NCBI GenBank assembly: GCA_045837725.1
Contig: JBEWZL010000300.1
Span: 310,001 to 374,000 of the forward strand
DNA length: 64,000 nucleotides
Direction of reading: 5' to 3'
From: Vermamoeba vermiformis
Taxonomy: Eukaryota; Tubulinea; Echinamoebida
This document shows, piece after piece, positions 27,601 through 40,100 of this stretch; within the stretch, counting starts at the first letter, position 1, and each line of letters begins with the position of its first letter. The notes under the pieces are model-generated. The model searched no databases, had not been told where the DNA came from, and saw nothing but the letters and a program-made list of their open reading frames with translations. A program made the position numbers and the translations under genes.

Positions 27601-28701
27601 CGAGGAGAGTGATTCGCAGTCTGATCCGGCCAAAGAGGCCCTCATCGATCAGATCGAACAGCACCCGCCCAGCAAAGAGGACATTGACCGCGGCGATGAG
27701 AGTGACGACGAAGAGAGCTTTGACGAGTCAGATGAGGACGAGGGACGCGAGGACCTGATCAACTCCTCGAGCTCCAAGTACTCCATCTCACTCGTGCGCG
27801 ATGAGCCCGAAGAAGAGAGCGCGGACACCACGAACAACAGCGCGCAGGCCAGTGCTGAGAGCCGCAAGAAGAAGTTGTCAGCGCACGAGCGACGTCAGTT
27901 GAAGCGTCAACAGCAAGGCAAGCCAGTCACCGATCAGCCTCGTCCCCCCAAAGCACAGGCCAAGAAAGACAAACAAAAGCCCATGACGCGCGGTCAGAAG
28001 AACAAGATGAAGTTGATCAAAAAGAAGTACGGCAATCAAGACGCAGAAGAGCGCGAGGCCATGATGAAGTTGTTGCAGCCTGCTGGTCCTGCCAAGAGCG
28101 AGGAGCCTGAGAGTGTGAAGCCGAAAGAGACGAAGAAAGAAGTGGAGCAACAGAACGTGGAGGAGATCAAGAAGCGCACCGAAAAGCGACTGACCACCGC
28201 GCAGAAACGACTGGCCAAGGAGAAAGAGGAAGAAGAGATTCGCATGCTGCTCAAAGAGGAGAAGTTGGAGCTGTTGAGCGATGCAGACAAGAAGAAGTTG
28301 GAAGAGATTGAGGCCAAGGGTCTCGGTGTCAATCTCGCCGCACTCACGGGCATGGTACGTACCATTACGTGCTCGGTACAGCTAGATAGGTATACTAACA
28401 GCGCTTTGTTCAGCCCAAGAAAGAAGACATCTTGATGTACGCAGTGCCCGTCTGTGCCCCCTACGAGTCACTCAGCAGCTACAAGTACAAGGTCAAGCTC
28501 ACACCTGGCGCGCTCAAGAAGGGCAAGGCCTCCAAGCTGGCACTGGGCGTGTTCTTGAAGCACGGCGAGGCCACTGAGCGCGAGCGAGAATTGATCAAAG
28601 CCATTCCCGAAGTGGAGCTGATTCAAGCAATCATCAGCGACTGCAAGGTCACTGCGCCTGGTCTGCAAGCTGTGCAGCGTCAGAACAAGAAACGGAAATA
28701 G
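24660..28701 (+). CDS. NEMF: NEMF/Rqc2, ribosome quality-control factor
   Basis: A 1158-residue protein in ten in-phase exons (24660-24794, 24925-25053, 25106-25231, 25282-25492, 25540-25614, 25674-26049, 26103-26853, 26909-27005, 27066-28354, 28414-28701). NFACT-N opens with [14 protein letters not shown] and [14 protein letters not shown] coiled coil with [16 protein letters not shown] and [19 protein letters not shown] follows. The NFACT-R domain has [32 protein letters not shown] and [23 protein letters not shown] ends [21 protein letters not shown]/Rqc2 binds stalled 60S-peptidyl-tRNA, recruits Listerin and directs C-terminal tailing. A run of 18 Asn and acidic Ser regions are lineage-specific insertions. 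Confidence 0.97.
25835..25888 (+). repeat. AAY trinucleotide repeat encoding 18 asparagines in NEMF
   Basis: 54 bp of alternating AAC and AAT codons. Mixed synonymous codons argue against very recent slippage. Long Asn runs are typical of dictyostelid and some other amoebozoan proteins. Confidence 0.9.
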
Positions 28702-28787
28702 ATCTGTTGCGCACATGTAATAAATAATCCTCATTAACACTAGTCTCGCTCTAAGTGAATATTTAATTCAGTTTGAATGTCATCGGC

Positions 28788-30550
28788 TTATTTCGCGTGA
28801 CTGCTCAAAGGGTACTCATTGCCCCACTTGGCCAAGTGTTCTTCGAGCTGTTGTTTCTGTTCTTTGAGTGGCCAAGTCAGTTCGTCGTACACATCGGTCC
28901 ACAACTCGGACACGGCAGGCTTCACTTGACTTTCTGCCTTCTTCAAGGCCTCCAACACGGCTGTGCGGCTGCGAGCCCACGTCTCTTTCTCGCGAGTCTC
29001 GTCCCAGAGTCCCTTGCTCTCGAGGTACTTGCGCAGACGAGTCATGGGCGAGTTGGACTTCTTGACCTCATCGACCTCAGTGTTGGCACGATATCTCGAC
29101 GCGTCATCTGATGTCGAGTGGTGACCGACACGGTATGTCATGGCTTCAATTAACACGGGCTTGGACTGCAAATGACACGTGTCAAATCAAGTGTCAAACA
29201 CACACTCACACGTACCTCTTTCAACGCATATTCACGAGCGCGCTTAGTGGCGTTGTAGACAGCAAACAAGTCATTGCCATCGACGCGAATGGTTCTGATG
29301 CCGTAACTGATGCCGCGTGCTGCAATGCCGTCACCGCGGTACTGTTCGCGCACTGGTGTGCTGATTGCCCAGCGATTGTTGCGGCAGAAGAAGATGGTCG
29401 GGGTCTCCAATGTCGCGGCAAAGTTGAGTGCGGGGTGGAAGTCACCTGGGCGCGGTTAGTGCTGTGCAAATAGGCCGCTAAAGACGTACCTTCACTCGCA
29501 GCGCCGTCACCGAAGTAGACCACTGTGCAGTTCTTCAGGCCAGCGAGTTTCTGCGCATAAGCTGAGCCCGTCGCTTGCGGTATTTGCGTGCCGAGTGGCG
29601 AGGAAATGGTCTGAAAGTTGAGTGCGCGCGAACCATAGTGGACTGGCATCTGACGACCCTTGCCCAGATCGTGCTGGTTCGAGGTGCATTGGTTCATGAA
29701 ATCATCTAAAGTGAAGCCGCGGTACATGAGCACACCTGCTTCGCGATACTATAAATAGAAACCGAGAATTAGTCTTCGCAATTCTTTTTTGAGATCTGGC
29801 GTACTTGGCCGAAGATAATGTCGTCTTTGTGAATAGCAGCAGCACTGCCAAAGTGCGTGGCCTCTTCACCGTAGTTGGTCATGTAAAAACTAATGCGACC
29901 GTGGCGTTGTACGTCGTACAAGAACTGATCCATTTGGTTTAATTGGATCATCATTTCGTAAATCTTAACGAGCTCTTCATTTGACAACTAAATAATATAG
30001 TATTACTAATCTAGTATTACAAGGCTTAATGAGTCACAGATCCAATCAACACAATTTCAAACAGTTGAATAATGGCTGTAATAGCTGTAATATACGTACG
30101 TCTTGAGGCATCTCTTTCTGGTTCAATATTTTGCCATCATAGTCCATCACTTGATAGGTGGGGATAGGTGTCATTTTGTATGGATCTGCCCAGCACTTCT
30201 CAATTTCTGTGCGGTGCTCTGAATTTTCTTCAATAGTTCCATCGGATACGAATCGAACCAATTTTTTATTTGATGTCTATATTAATGTTAATACAAATAT
30301 TAAGGGCTATTTATTGCTTATTAATTATTTAATTTCGCATCAAACTCAATGCTATCTATTAACGCTTAAATCGCCAAGTACTTACGCCCAAAATATTGTT
30401 ATTAATTAACATGTTGGTACTTTTGTTATTCAAGCTTGTCTTCTTGCCGATCGTTGCTGTGTGAAGAGGCGCAGATGCGATCAGAGCGCGTTGAGGACCA
30501 CGAGCCCTCACTACACGACGAGCAACTGTTCGACACACGTTACTAAGCAT
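28788..30550 (-). CDS. BCKDHA: Branched-chain 2-oxoacid dehydrogenase E1 alpha subunit
   Basis: A 463-residue protein in six in-phase exons (30550-30386, 30276-30100, 29987-29805, 29748-29490, 29445-29216, 29165-28788). The Arg-rich start ([16 protein letters not shown]) is a mitochondrial presequence. Family motifs: [40 protein letters not shown], the thiamine diphosphate motif GDGAASEGD running to NN, and the regulatory loop [15 protein letters not shown]. With E1 beta it decarboxylates the 2-oxo acids of Leu, Ile and Val. The BCKD-kinase serine context is conserved. One intron has TGACACGTGTCATTTGCAG at its 3' end. Confidence 0.97.
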
Positions 30551-30837
30551 GGTGTATTTATCGCGAATAAATAACAAAAACAACTCAGTCAAATTTCTCC
30601 AACAAGATATTCTGCGATTGGATTCGCCCGCAACTCAGCGTGGAGCAATCGTAAGAGGCACTTATGTAGCCGTCAATGTATGAGCGCATAAGAGACGTTA
30701 GGGATCTGAGATCTTTCGCAATGCAAAGGTGTCAATAAGCCGAAAGTTCCTTAGCAAAGTCCAACGAACTGTTTCAGACGGCAGCTCGACTGTTGCTGAA
30801 TGCAGTACAGGTTTTTCACAACACAGCCAAATGCAGG

Positions 30838-30878
30838 GAATGTTCCAGGTAGTGCTAGAATGTTCCAAAGAACGTTCT
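30838..30878. promoter_or_regulatory. Cluster of heat-shock elements
   Basis: Three inverted GAAnnTTC units occur in 41 bp: GAATGTTC at 30838, GAATGTTC at 30858 and GAACGTTC at 30870, with a further TTC half-site at about 30885. This matches the HSF consensus of alternating GAA and TTC. It lies 115-155 bp upstream of the secreted-protein ATG and just above a TATA box, so stress induction of that gene is inferred. Confidence 0.7.
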
Positions 30879-30932
30879 GCTGCCGTTCTGCCCTTGTGTA
30901 CGGAAAAATCACGTGCCCGTGAAAAATTTAAC

Positions 30933-30940
30933 TATAAATA
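30933..30940 (+). promoter_or_regulatory. TATA box
   Basis: TATAAATA lies 55 bp before the ATG at 30995 and downstream of the heat-shock elements. Confidence 0.6.
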
Positions 30941-30994
30941 TCTAAAAAGTAACTTTAATTTCATTCACCGAGGCTAACAACAAACACACTGAAT

Positions 30995-31480
30995 ATGCAC
31001 AGCACAGTTTTCTTCGCACTCATCTTCGCCGCAGTGGTGACAGCCCAGCCAGGCATCAGCGTGACCGTGTACAACGACGAGAACTGTCGCAGTGGCGGCA
31101 CAGCACAACTGACGTACTACTTGACCGATGACTGGCAGCAGTGTCAAGCACTCCCTGCTGCGAGTGGTCAGTTCTTGGTCGGTCATGCGCGCTGTGAGGA
31201 CAATCAGCTCATCGTCGAGTACTGCGGCAACAAGTCCTGCAGTGCCGCCACGTGCTTTGGTCCCAGCACGACTGTCGCAAGTTCAGGCTGCAGCTCCAAC
31301 TTGTTTTTGACCACCGGATCCGTTAAAGTCCAGTGCCCCGACAACACGCACCTAAAGTGGATTGATCAACGACCTTACATCGTCGCATGGGTCGGTGCTG
31401 GATTCTTCTTATTGACAACTATTATCTTCTTAGTGTTGTTCTGTAAGGCTCGAGACTCCAATCACCACGTCCGCGTTTAA
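30995..31480 (+). CDS. Secreted-type single-pass membrane protein of unknown function
   Basis: An intronless 161-residue ORF. Residues 1-17 form a signal peptide (HSTVFFALIFAAVVTA). The ectodomain has about ten cysteines (ENCRSGG, CQAL, ARCED, EYCGNKSCSAATC, SSGCSS, QCPDN) and two or more possible N-glycan sites. One membrane helix follows at about 127-148 (IVAWVGAGFFLLTTIIFLVL), then a short basic tail KARDSNHHVRV. I do not recognise the family. Upstream heat-shock elements, a TATA box and absence of introns suggest an inducible, strongly expressed surface protein. Function is not assigned. Confidence 0.75.
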   Translation: MHSTVFFALIFAAVVTAQPGISVTVYNDENCRSGGTAQLTYYLTDDWQQCQALPAASGQFLVGHARCEDNQLIVEYCGNKSCSAATCFGPSTTVASSGCSSNLFLTTGSVKVQCPDNTHLKWIDQRPYIVAWVGAGFFLLTTIIFLVLFCKARDSNHHVRV

Positions 31481-31579
31481 TACAGTTAAACAACTCATTG
31501 TAAATAGCAAAATAAATCAATTATTTAAAATAGCAGCGGTTAAAGTTAATTTGAACATTTAATTCGCAGAGTTATCAAC

Positions 31580-33767
31580 TCACTCTTCCGAGCCATCGTC
31601 AATGTCAAATATAGACAACAGACCAATGGACGGCGTGCCAAGGTGTACTTGATGCAATATGCCGTTCTGCTTCGTCTTGATATAGTACAAAAATAAGACT
31701 AACGCGTGGAACAGATTGTTGCGACCCTGCAGATCCAAGTAATTAATGCTGCGAGACTAGAGCAGATATTATTAAGGAGACTTACTTTGAGTATGGGCCA
31801 CGTCTCCTTCTCCACAATTAAGTTGAAGTGCGGAGGGTGCAAATGAGGCTGATAAATAATCACGTGACTGTTCACCTTTGCAGGGTTTTGCGGCCAAATG
31901 ACGTAGTGTCGTGTGGTGAAGCTGTTTCTGGCGTGTTGTGGATCAGCGGGCAACAAAATGTCATCCATGCGCGTGCAGAACAAGTGAATCAAGATCTGCG
32001 TGTCCGTGGGCAGTTCTTGCGTCCACTTGGTGTTATTCTCGGCCTCGCCCGCGTCCCATTTGAACGCTGAAATGAAATTTCCCGCCGCGAGTTCTGCGCA
32101 GCGATTAGTACTCGAGTGATGTCACGTGACTGCACTTACTTTTGATGCGCTTGACGAGATATTCGCGCGAAGTTGAGCCCACGACATTCAAGTAGCGCTC
32201 GAGTTGCAGTCGCTCGCGTGACGCTTGTTCTTGTTGCGAGCCAGGCGCGTAGATCTGAATCGGCGTGGTGGTCCAGACACCTGTAGAACTCGAGGACTGC
32301 ACTTGAATGATTTGACCTGTGTTCGTCAACTGCTGCTCCCACAATGGTACGCTGAACGGGATAAATTAGCGCAAAGACCAGTTAGTGACACGTGTCATTG
32401 ACGCACCCAGTCTCGACTTCAATCTTGGTGATTTGAGCCACGAGAGGCTGCAATACTTTTTGTGACAACCACTGCGCAGTGTTAGTGCATTATATATATA
32501 AATTAACTGCATCATGCACGTACCAATCGCATGCGCTCGGTCCACACATTGATGAGCGGATCCACTTTGAGTTTGCCGTAGAGTTCACGTGCTGCAAGAG
32601 TTGTGAAATAATCAAAGTCACCGCCCTCGCGCTTGTTCGGGTTGAGTGGCGGAGGTCTGCAAATGACACGTGTCAACAATAGGACTTGAAACAGTCAAAC
32701 ACGTACCTGTAGCCAGTCTGATAAGTCTGCAGCGGAATGTTGCTCACATTGTCAGAGCCAGTGCCAGTGAGACTGCCGAACTGACTGCTCTGTTTGTTCG
32801 AGGACAGCACACTGCTCATTTGTTCGCGCTCTTCTTCGCGCTTCATGAATTCATCTAACTCGCTCGTGTCACGAATCAAATACTGGCGCAGCGCTGCAAC
32901 AGTCGCGAGTGTCAGTTCAAAGTGTCAAACAGCAATTGATCCGCACTTACGTGAATAGATTTTGCGACGTGTCACTGATGTCAGTTGCGGTGTTCGTTTG
33001 CGGTCATCCTAATTAGGAAAGTGTCAAAAATAAGTCCGTCAGTGCGTCACGTGACTTACAGAGGCCGAGAGAGGCAGCACAGGAGGGCGCAGCGTGATGG
33101 GTGTTGAGTGCGCGGGCTTGGCTTGTGGTGTGTGCACGACTGATGGCGCGTGACTGGCCCGCACTGGTGTCACTGCACACGTGTCAGACAGTGGGTATCA
33201 ACAACTACTACACGACTACGTACTCGTCTGTTCGATCTCCTCTGACACAGGGGCCATGCCGAGCAGTTCGCGCTGTTTGTTGGAGAGATTGACGGAGGGT
33301 GGCACGGAGAAGTAGCGATTGAACGAGACGAGTGCCATCACGAGCAGCGTGACTGCGGCGATGTTGCCTAGGCAGCAATTAGACTATGAAATGGTATTAA
33401 TACAGTGACAGTACGCACCTAAGATGTGAATGGCACTATCTACGCGTGGAGCACCGCCTAAAATATGAACGACCGTGGATCTGAGTACAAACATTAGTCT
33501 TTGAATTTTTAATTGTGACTAAAATTCAATTATGGCACTATTATAACTATTTATAGTAAAATCAAGCGTGTGTAAAATATTTGAAAGCAGCGGCATTAAT
33601 TAGTAAAATCAGATCTCGCTTCTTTACCTGTAACTGGCAGTATTGGCGAATCCAAATATTAAGAAAAAGAACCACAAGCTCATTATACCAAAAAATAACA
33701 TTTTAAGAGTGCCATATTCTTGTAGACCAGAAACTTTCCGTATTTCTGGATTCTCCCACCGTTGCAT
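31580..33767 (-). CDS. TMEM209: TMEM209-like nuclear-envelope protein
   Basis: A multi-exon gene. The first exons give a short N-terminal region with two membrane segments (MSLWFFFLIFGFA; NIAAVTLLVMALVSF) followed by LSNKQRELLGMAP. This is the layout of TMEM209, whose N-terminal region is annotated as a cytochrome b561-N-like domain. The C-terminal half contains ELDEFMKREEE, YQTGYRY, a PTDTQILIHLFCTRMDD region, FTTRHYV, IYQPHLHPPHFNLI and a last exon ending IFDIDDGSEE. These follow the human C-terminus (HVFCTYLD, FTSQHFV, IYQS..NPPHYELI). In animals it associates with the nuclear pore. Several introns carry TGACACGTGTCA (32386, 32664). An additional 5' exon cannot be excluded, because an acceptor-like ccacag lies just upstream of the start. 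Confidence 0.82.
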
Positions 33768-33940
33768 ATCTGTGGCTTGAAGCGATTATATTACAATTAA
33801 ATAAGTCTAATTAATTAAGAATCATTCGTGTTGCTTCGTACGGGAGTGACAGATAAACTATTTGAAAAAAAGGCGGCATTTAACTTGCACGGCCTGACGT
33901 AGCACCAGACGTTAATAACTGTCCTTAAATTAGCACTATA

Positions 33941-35566
33941 ATGATGAATATAGTAAAGCAAATTCCACGTATCACGACTCTCACGAGCAGGAGGGCAGTG
34001 GCAACGTCACGGAAGTCGATCTACTTTATTAACAAACAGTTTTATGTACGTTACAGCAATATCATTAATAATTTGTTGATGATATGTGGCTATAATTATC
34101 GAACACCGGAATGATATTTTAAATTAGACCACGACACGTACCGGTCCTCTCGCGCACATTAAAGTGCTCGATCTGTCGCGCGTACTGGCTGGGCCTTGGG
34201 CAGCACAATTACTCGCCGATTTGGGCGCTGAAGTCATCAAAGTCGAACAGCCAGAGCGCGGTGACGATACACGTGCGTGGGGTCCACCCTTCATGTCGGG
34301 CAGAGACGGCCCCACGCGCGAGAGTGCGTACTATTTGTGCGCCAATCGCGGCAAGCAGTCCATCACAGTGGACTACCGCACCACACAGGGCCAAGAGATT
34401 GTGCATGCACTGGCCAAGGAGTGTCACGTGCTCATTGAGAACTTCAAGGTCGGTGCACTTGCCAAATATAGACTAGATTACGAGAGCATTCACCGCATCA
34501 ATCCCGGTATGATTAGTGCCTCGTGTGACACGCGACTAATGTGCAGCAGATCTGGTGTACTGTTCAATCACGGGATATGGTCAGACAGGTCAGTACTGCT
34601 ATAGAACTGCGTGTGACACTCGAATTGACACGTTTGACAGGTCCTCGCAGTGAAGAGCCAGGCTATGACTTGCTCGTTCAAGGCATGGCTGGACTCATGT
34701 CATTCACTGGCGAGCCGCAAGGACCACCTGTCAAAGTGGGTGTCGCTGTCGTGGACTGTTTGACAGGTACGTGCTGCGCTGTGATTGGCTGCCTATTCAT
34801 GAATGACAGGGCTGTTCTCGACGATTGGAATTCTGTCTTCAATCATTGCCAAAAAAGGACAGCACGTTGATGTCGCGCTGTTTGATTCAGCGGTATGATC
34901 TCTAGTATAATACTACGCGGTCATAACTAAGTGCTATATTTAGATTGCTGCTCTGGTCAACCAGGGTGCTAATTATTTGATTGGCGGGAAAATTCCAGCG
35001 AGACTCGGCAACTCACACCCCAACATCGTGCCGTACGGTACATTCGACGCACAAGACGGTCACGTGATCATCGCTGTGGGCAATGACTTGCAGTTCGCAC
35101 AGCTGTGTCAGGTACGGGACTCAGTTTGACACGTGTCAGTTAACACGCGTGGCAGGTGTTGCAACGTCCTGATTTGGCCACAGACGAGAGATATTCGCGC
35201 AATCCAGCACGTGTCAAACACCGCGCAGAACTCGTAGCGCTGATCAATTCCATCACGTGCTCGCGACCGAAGCGCGAATGGATTGACAAGTTGACAGCTG
35301 TCGGTGTGCCCGCTGCACCTGTCAACAATTTGCAAGAAGTATTCAGTGAACCACAGGCACAAGCACGTGGCATGCAAATCAACATGGAACACCCGCTATC
35401 AGACGAAGGTGTTTCCTTAATAGGCAATCCCATTAAATTGTCGCAAACACCAGTCGATTATCAGCTGCCACCACCGCTGCTCGGCCAACACACCGAACAG
35501 ATTTTAAAACGACTCGGTTACAGCGCTGAAGACATTGCCAAAATGCGTCAAGATCACGTGATTTGA
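33941..35566 (+). CDS. SUGCT: Class III CoA-transferase, SUGCT-like
   Basis: A 433-residue protein in seven in-phase exons (33941-34045, 34128-34506, 34550-34579, 34641-34766, 34810-34892, 34944-35111, 35156-35566). The basic N-terminus ([20 protein letters not shown]) is a likely mitochondrial presequence. CaiB/BaiF motifs: [38 protein letters not shown], the [11 protein letters not shown] region, [13 protein letters not shown] and [17 protein letters not shown] transfers CoA from succinyl-CoA to glutarate; other CaiB-family substrates are possible. It shares a 173 bp divergent promoter with TMEM209 and ends 38 bp from the stop of EMC2. Confidence 0.9.
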
Positions 35567-35603
35567 TCTCGCTGTCGTTGTACATGTGCTTGTAAAGACT
35601 GGT

Positions 35604-36844
35604 TTATTTCTTGTCCTTGCTCTCGGTGCTCGTCAGTTTGTCCAGCACACTCTTCACCACGCCACTCAGGTCACTGCGCGCATAGAGCTGTTCGAGTTGA
35701 CGGCGCGCATTGGCTGCGAGGTCTGTGTGGGGCTTGGTCGGCGCGGACTTTTGCGCGAGTTCTTTGAGAGTCTGAGAGGTGTCAGCAATCTAATTTGACA
35801 CTTGACACGTGTCATTCACGTACCAGCAACAGGCCGTACAATGCGCGCACATTGTTGTCGTGCGACAGTTCGAGGGCGTAGCTGTAGTACTTCTTGGCCA
35901 GCTCTAAATTGTCCGCACCACCGATAGTGTACAAGAGCTGCAGCGACATTAATAAGCGACACTATCATATATTGGGGCAGTTGTATTTACCTCGGCGTAG
36001 CGCACATAAATGTGATAGTTGTTGGGACTGGCCAATATCAATTCTTCATAGCAATAGGCTGCATTTTCATAACTGGTAGCATTGAATTAATATACATCTA
36101 CTATATTACGTTGTGCGTACAGTTGCAGCGAGCAATACAGATCAGCTAGTTCTTGCCAGGCCTCTACATCCGCCATGTAAACATTCAAATACTTGTTCAG
36201 CAGTGTAATGGCGCGTTCTGGCTTGTCATTCGCTTTTTCAATGGCAATCAATCGCTTTAATGATATCTATAAAGATTGGCGAGTTAATTTACATTTTTCT
36301 TCATTATTATTAGAGGTGTACCTGATCTGTTGGGTCTTTCTCTAATATATCTTTGTAAGTGTCTTCAGCCTTCGCATATGATCCCTTAGCCTCTAATCTC
36401 ATGGCTGACAGGCGCTGTACTCGCACACTAGTCGGGAATTTTCTGTACAAAGCAGCAAAGCATTCCTGTGGGGTCAGATCGAGTCAACTTTTGTCATCCT
36501 CGCATTGAAAATCTAATATTATATACCTCTGCTGTAATATCATCGCCGTGCGCTAATGCAGCAATTAAAACTTGTTCGTACGTGTCCCAAACTGTGGTAA
36601 TTTGATTAATAATTATTTAAAATAATCAACCTATCAGTCATTGTAATAACTGAGGTCATGATTACTTACTATCATCTCCCAGTGTAGATTTGTATTTGAT
36701 AATTTTTTTGCCATATTTTAAGACAAGTTCAGATTCGCGCACTTGTTGATCGCGAACAAAGGAAAGAAACTCATTGATTAATGATATATTGGAAGGACTT
36801 TGTTCTAGTCTAGATTTGTATTGTGATAATTCTTGAACACTCAT
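35604..36844 (-). CDS. EMC2: EMC2, TPR subunit of the ER membrane complex
   Basis: A multi-exon gene starting MSVQELSQYKSRLE at 36844 and ending at 35604. The join LGDDIWDTYEQVLIAALAHG matches human EMC2 ([20 protein letters not shown]). TPR helices follow: VRVQRLSAMRLEA, ILEKDPTDQ, KRLIAIEKAN, VEAWQELADLY, YENAAYCYEELILASP, YAELLYTIGG, LELAKKYYSYAL. The cytosolic TPR scaffold of the EMC helps insert tail-anchored and multipass membrane proteins. One intron near 35803 holds TGACACGTGTCA close to its 5' splice site. Confidence 0.93.
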
Positions 36845-37128
36845 GCTGGGTAACGTTGCAGAACTTCGGAAAAAAGAATTTTATTTTCAGCTGAACGCAA
36901 CAAGAGCGCTGTTGCTCGACTGTAGTTAGCACACAATGTAGTAATCAAATGAAGCAATTGGCATAGATAGACGAAGGCTACGTGGGCCAACCGAAGGGAA
37001 CCAGAAAATTTAATCTGCTTTTTGTCAATTCTTTCAGAAAGAATTCAAAAAAGTCAATTCTTGGTCAGCGGAGGAGGCATAAAATCGATGCAATTATTTT
37101 TTAAACCAATTATATCAATTTCCTGAGA

Positions 37129-40100
37129 ATGGACCCACAACTCGAGTCACTTCTCCCCACGGCATTCCGAGCGAGTTACCTAATCGGAAACCTTACAAAA
37201 CATGCACAAAGCATTGATGGCGAGGCCATATCAAAGGAGCTGACTACGAGGCAAGTCACCTTGACCAATCCGATCTGCTAACCTTTTTTCAGCTCTGAGC
37301 ACCACACTATAGCCAAAGTTATGTTCCCTAGACAACTTCCCGACTCTCATGCGTTCCATATGTATGCCTTGCTCCGTGACGGAACCCTTATGGTAGCCTG
37401 CAGAGAGACAGCCGGGTTTGGAGATTGGATGTCAAACCTAAAAATCAGCGCCGATATAAGCCTTGAGGGTCGAATTCACTCCGGTAAGCATCACTAACTC
37501 ACTGTAACATTATTAACGAAGAACGAAGGCTTTTGGAAGAAGGCAACATCTATCCCTCTGTACCCTCTGCTCGAACATTTGAGGACGGGAAAACGCGTAG
37601 TGTTCACCGGTTTTTCTCAAGGATCGGCTGTGGCAGAGCTAATTATGGTCCGTCTTATCAACCACATTGGGTTCGATATGAAGTGGGCCCTTCAGCGTCG
37701 CGTTCTCTTTATTGGCTTCGGTTCTCCTCTCATAGGTATGGGCCCAGAGTTCTTAGAGGCGGTCATTCAGCAGCTAATTATCGATCATTGCAGGTGATGA
37801 GGCCTTTTGTCAATCGATCCGCTCAGCCACAAGTCCTGACAACATTCCTTTGTACCGAAGCCTCTTTTATCATGTGGTCAACAAAGGTGACGTAGTACCG
37901 CGTCTTACTTCGGCACTGCGATTTGTCTCCGGACCTGTTGAGAGTTTGATGAATTCTTTGCTCGGTTTTGTTGTAAGTATCTACTATAAGCTAAGAACAA
38001 CACTTAATGTGCGTATTAGGCTGATTCAACAGCGCGCAAAGTTCTTGGCGAAGTATCTCAAGAAGCCTTCAAATTGTTGGTACCAGAATACAAGCCTCAC
38101 GGAGTTTGGCTGTTCTCTGAAACAGTTGACGACAAGACTTCCTGGACTATATTAGACACGGCCGTTAGTGCGCAGAGGACTCGAGCCATTGAACGCCTAA
38201 CCTATTCGCCGCGAACTGATGCCATCAAGTTGGAACATTTTCAACAACATAGACCCAGTGGCTATATGCAATCGTTGCATAGGTACGCACCAATCCGATA
38301 ATCACATCGTATCAGGTACTAACTATCACAGCCTGTGCAATAAAAGCACACTGCCAGCACAACAAGTGTCATGTGCGTTAGTCTTCAACGACAAACCAAA
38401 GACTACCGCACGCTGGATGAGCGGTTACTATTATGTGCTTGTCAGCGGTGCAGTAGCTCTACATGCTTCTCAATTGTACATTCAGGGCTACACGTCCGAT
38501 CAGACCACCGTCACAAAGAACCCTGACTTAGGCGAATTAGTTGTAAGTTCTGCACGATGTTTAGTAGTCATTATTGAGCGTTCTTCGACAGGTACTCAAA
38601 GTTGAATGTGCACATCCTACCAACAAGTTAGTTGTGGTGATCGAATTGCCGTACTTTCTACCCAACAACACAACCAAGCTGGAAATTCCTTGCGAGTGTG
38701 AAGTAAGTCGCAAGACGTTAGTACTGCAGTAGTTTGTTAACATGAACATGTTCAAGATCGCCCAAGATCTGGCCGACATCAATCGCATGCCACTCATTGC
38801 GATCTTGCGCTGCGCATTGTTCCATGCCTTGCTAGCCCCTCAATCCTCGGCAGGACGACTGGCAATCCAGTGTTTGACAAACTTGGAGGCTATTTATGAT
38901 CTATCGGGGAATGAGGATGCAGTAAACAGCCTCAACAAAGAAGACATGACTATTTCAGCCTGCCTCGTCGCTTGGTTACTTCAGACTGGCGAAAAGCTTG
39001 AAACTGATCGGGTTTGGGAAAATCCACAGGAACTTCTGCAACCCAAATCTCTAACCAAGGCCGCCAAGTACTTGTTTTCACTGTTGGGGGCGACTTCAAA
39101 TAACGAGACGGAAGATCACAACAGACTCAAGAGGTTCATCGACAATAGGCGCCAGGGTACATTGAACTTTGCACCCTTTTTTCGCAGATTAGACCAGCAG
39201 TTCCAAGAGGAGCTCAATTCAATCCAGCTCCCTCCTATGATCCCACATCAAATGCTCTTCTCACGATTCACTGCAAAGAACGTAGAATCCAATCCCAGTA
39301 TTACGGCATTTTTCAGCGCCGCCGCTCCAGTCCAGAATCTCATTATGATGAAATTAATTCATAGTCCAAAGCTCTCGTTGGTTAAGACAAACTATTACAC
39401 GTAAGTTAAACAAGACGAACGAGAAATCCGTGCTAACATTTTACAGTACTTTCAAAGAGAAAGTCAAAAGATTTTTCGCACTGCCATTACGCCTGTTTAA
39501 TGTAGATCTTTATCCCGATCGCAGCCTAGTCAAGGCAGACAAAAGTTATGTCAAACGGCTAGTCGCACTCTATACCGTACTGTTTCCAAATCATGCCGCA
39601 AATTTGAATTTGACAGGCGAAACATTAGACCTGTTTTCACTCGAACAAGCCATTGACAGTTTAACGCTTGGTAAAGTTCGAGAGAGACTTAACGTGGCCT
39701 TTGAAGAATTTGCTGAAAAGCACTTGGAAATTCGGGTAAGTTACACCGCGTCCTGATGAATGTTACTTATCTGACTGATAGAACTGTGCAAACTTCTACA
39801 AAGTTGTGAAGAACGTATTCCGGCTGCGATCCATTTGCAAAAGCGAGCGATTCATCGCAGTCGCAGGCATGCAGAATGCAGGAAAATCTCGAGTGCTTAA
39901 TGAACTCTGGGGAATGCAAACAGGCTCCACGATTACAAGGAATACACGCGAGCCCTCTGCATATCAATTTGAAGTCGAGAAGCAATTTGTTGCAAACATC
40001 AAAGCGATTGATCTTCCAGCAATTACCGACTCAAATGTTTTAAACTCCGCAATGCAGACCATGATACTTCCATGCACTCTAGGTACAATCAGTGATAAAG

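Larger units (their letters stand above)
30551..30994. other. Divergent promoter between BCKDHA and a secreted-protein gene
   Basis: A 444 bp region holding the heat-shock elements and TATA box listed separately. No coding signal. Confidence 0.5.
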
